Source of the DNA: Cytobacillus stercorigallinarum
GTDB taxonomy: Bacteria; Bacillota; Bacilli; Bacillales; Cytobacillaceae
Reading direction: 5' to 3'
NCBI RefSeq assembly: GCF_014836495.1
Contig: NZ_JACSQT010000004.1
Location: 1 to 64,000 of the forward strand
Length of the DNA: 64,000 bases
Under the pieces are notes generated by a model. The model was not told where the DNA came from. It made no database searches and saw only the letters and a list, made by a program, of their open reading frames with translations. Both the position numbers and the translations under genes were made by a program. Of the stretch, positions 63,660 through 64,000 are shown one piece after another (positions within the stretch are counted from its first letter, which is position 1; each line of letters opens with the position of its first letter).

Positions 63660-64000
63660 TTATATAACATATGAAAGCGCCTTGTCTAGCAGGACTTTTC
63701 CCTCTATACTGCGCTCCCCGCCACCTTGAGCAAAAGTTTGATTACCGCCACCTTTACCTTTTATCTCTTGGAGCAACTTGCTACATATTTCCTTCATGCT
63801 AAAGTCCACTTGCGTTCCACTCGCACAAATACATTGTAGCTTCGTTTCCGTTTCATTAATAAACACGATAAGACTATTATCTTTCTCTGCTGTCATCCAT
63901 TTGGCCATCCATTGCAATTCACTGATTGAACGATCAACAAAAACCTTACCAACAACCAAGCGGTCATCGATTGCCTTTGCTGTAGTCATTAATTGATGTG
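63660..64000 (-). CDS. C-terminal part of a DHHA1-domain protein, probably AlaX-type alanyl-tRNA editing protein (partial)
   Basis: The frame is open to the window edge; the ATG at 63989 is probably internal. The C-terminal glycine-rich GKGGGNQTFAQGGGE is the DHHA1 motif shared by AlaX-L editing proteins and the end of AlaRS. The sequence after it (ERSIEGKVLLDKALSYVI) and the location favour a free-standing editing protein that clears mis-acylated Ser- or Gly-tRNA-Ala. Confidence 0.75.
   Translation of the reverse strand, partial: HQLMTTAKAIDDRLVVGKVFVDRSISELQWMAKWMTAEKDNSLIVFINETETKLQCICASGTQVDFSMKEICSKLLQEIKGKGGGNQTFAQGGGERSIEGKVLLDKALSYVI

Overview
The window is a low-GC Bacillaceae chromosome segment. 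Endospore formation is implied by cmpA, and the gene order (rrn, sprT-like, tex, rsb-sigB, ndoA-ndoAI, alr, ydcC, acpS, ydcA, ydbT, ydbS, cshA, murF, ddl) closely follows the Bacillus subtilis ydb/ydc region. The genus cannot be fixed from the sequence alone. Most genes lie on the minus strand.

Layout. 1-1206 (minus): the 5' end of a 16S rRNA gene preceded by ten tRNA genes (Asn, Ser, Glu, Asp, Gln, Lys, Leu, Arg, Pro, Gly in transcription order), with two strong sigma-A promoters. 1216-10148: sprT-like gene, the tiny cmpA on the opposite strand, tex, the complete general-stress module rsbR-S-T-U-V-W-sigB-X with a sigma-B promoter before rsbV, and the ndoAI/ndoA (MazE/MazF) toxin-antitoxin pair. 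10360-22442: alr, ydcC-like lipoprotein, acpS, rhomboid ydcA, ydbT/ydbS, fosB, cshA, an alpha/beta hydrolase, murF and ddl. The loop of the murF terminator holds a 16-mer one base away from the ParB-binding parS consensus.

23071-35039 is a corrinoid uptake and salvage operon under one cobalamin riboswitch: BtuF, BtuC, an ATPase fused to CbiZ, CbiB, CobD (broken by a frameshift), CobU, CobQ, CobS, CobC, a divergent CobU-like protein, a PduO-type adenosyltransferase, the alpha-ribazole transporter CblT and kinase CblS, and a second phosphatase. No corrin-ring genes and no CobT are present, so the cluster appears to repair scavenged cobinamide, cobyric acid and alpha-ribazole.

35106-47290 is mixed: an unrecognised protein, mgtE, a SEDS-family gene, an argS with a T-box leader (apparent specifier CGC), a TSUP permease, a DedA-like protein, dps with a perfect PerR box, a PPOX flavoprotein, a GNAT, a decayed SRPBCC/ArsR pair, DUF4395, and a divergent SDR/TetR pair. 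47590-47925 is an array of seven degenerate 51-bp tandem repeats.

48023-52151 is a yclNOPQ-like ferric-siderophore ABC system with Fur boxes at two promoters. 52590-63012 is a dppABCDE-ykfABCD operon that imports peptides, including murein-derived ones, and degrades them. It ends in a translationally coupled cytosolic class-A beta-lactamase-like hydrolase. The right edge holds a DUF3870 gene and the C-terminal part of a DHHA1-domain protein.
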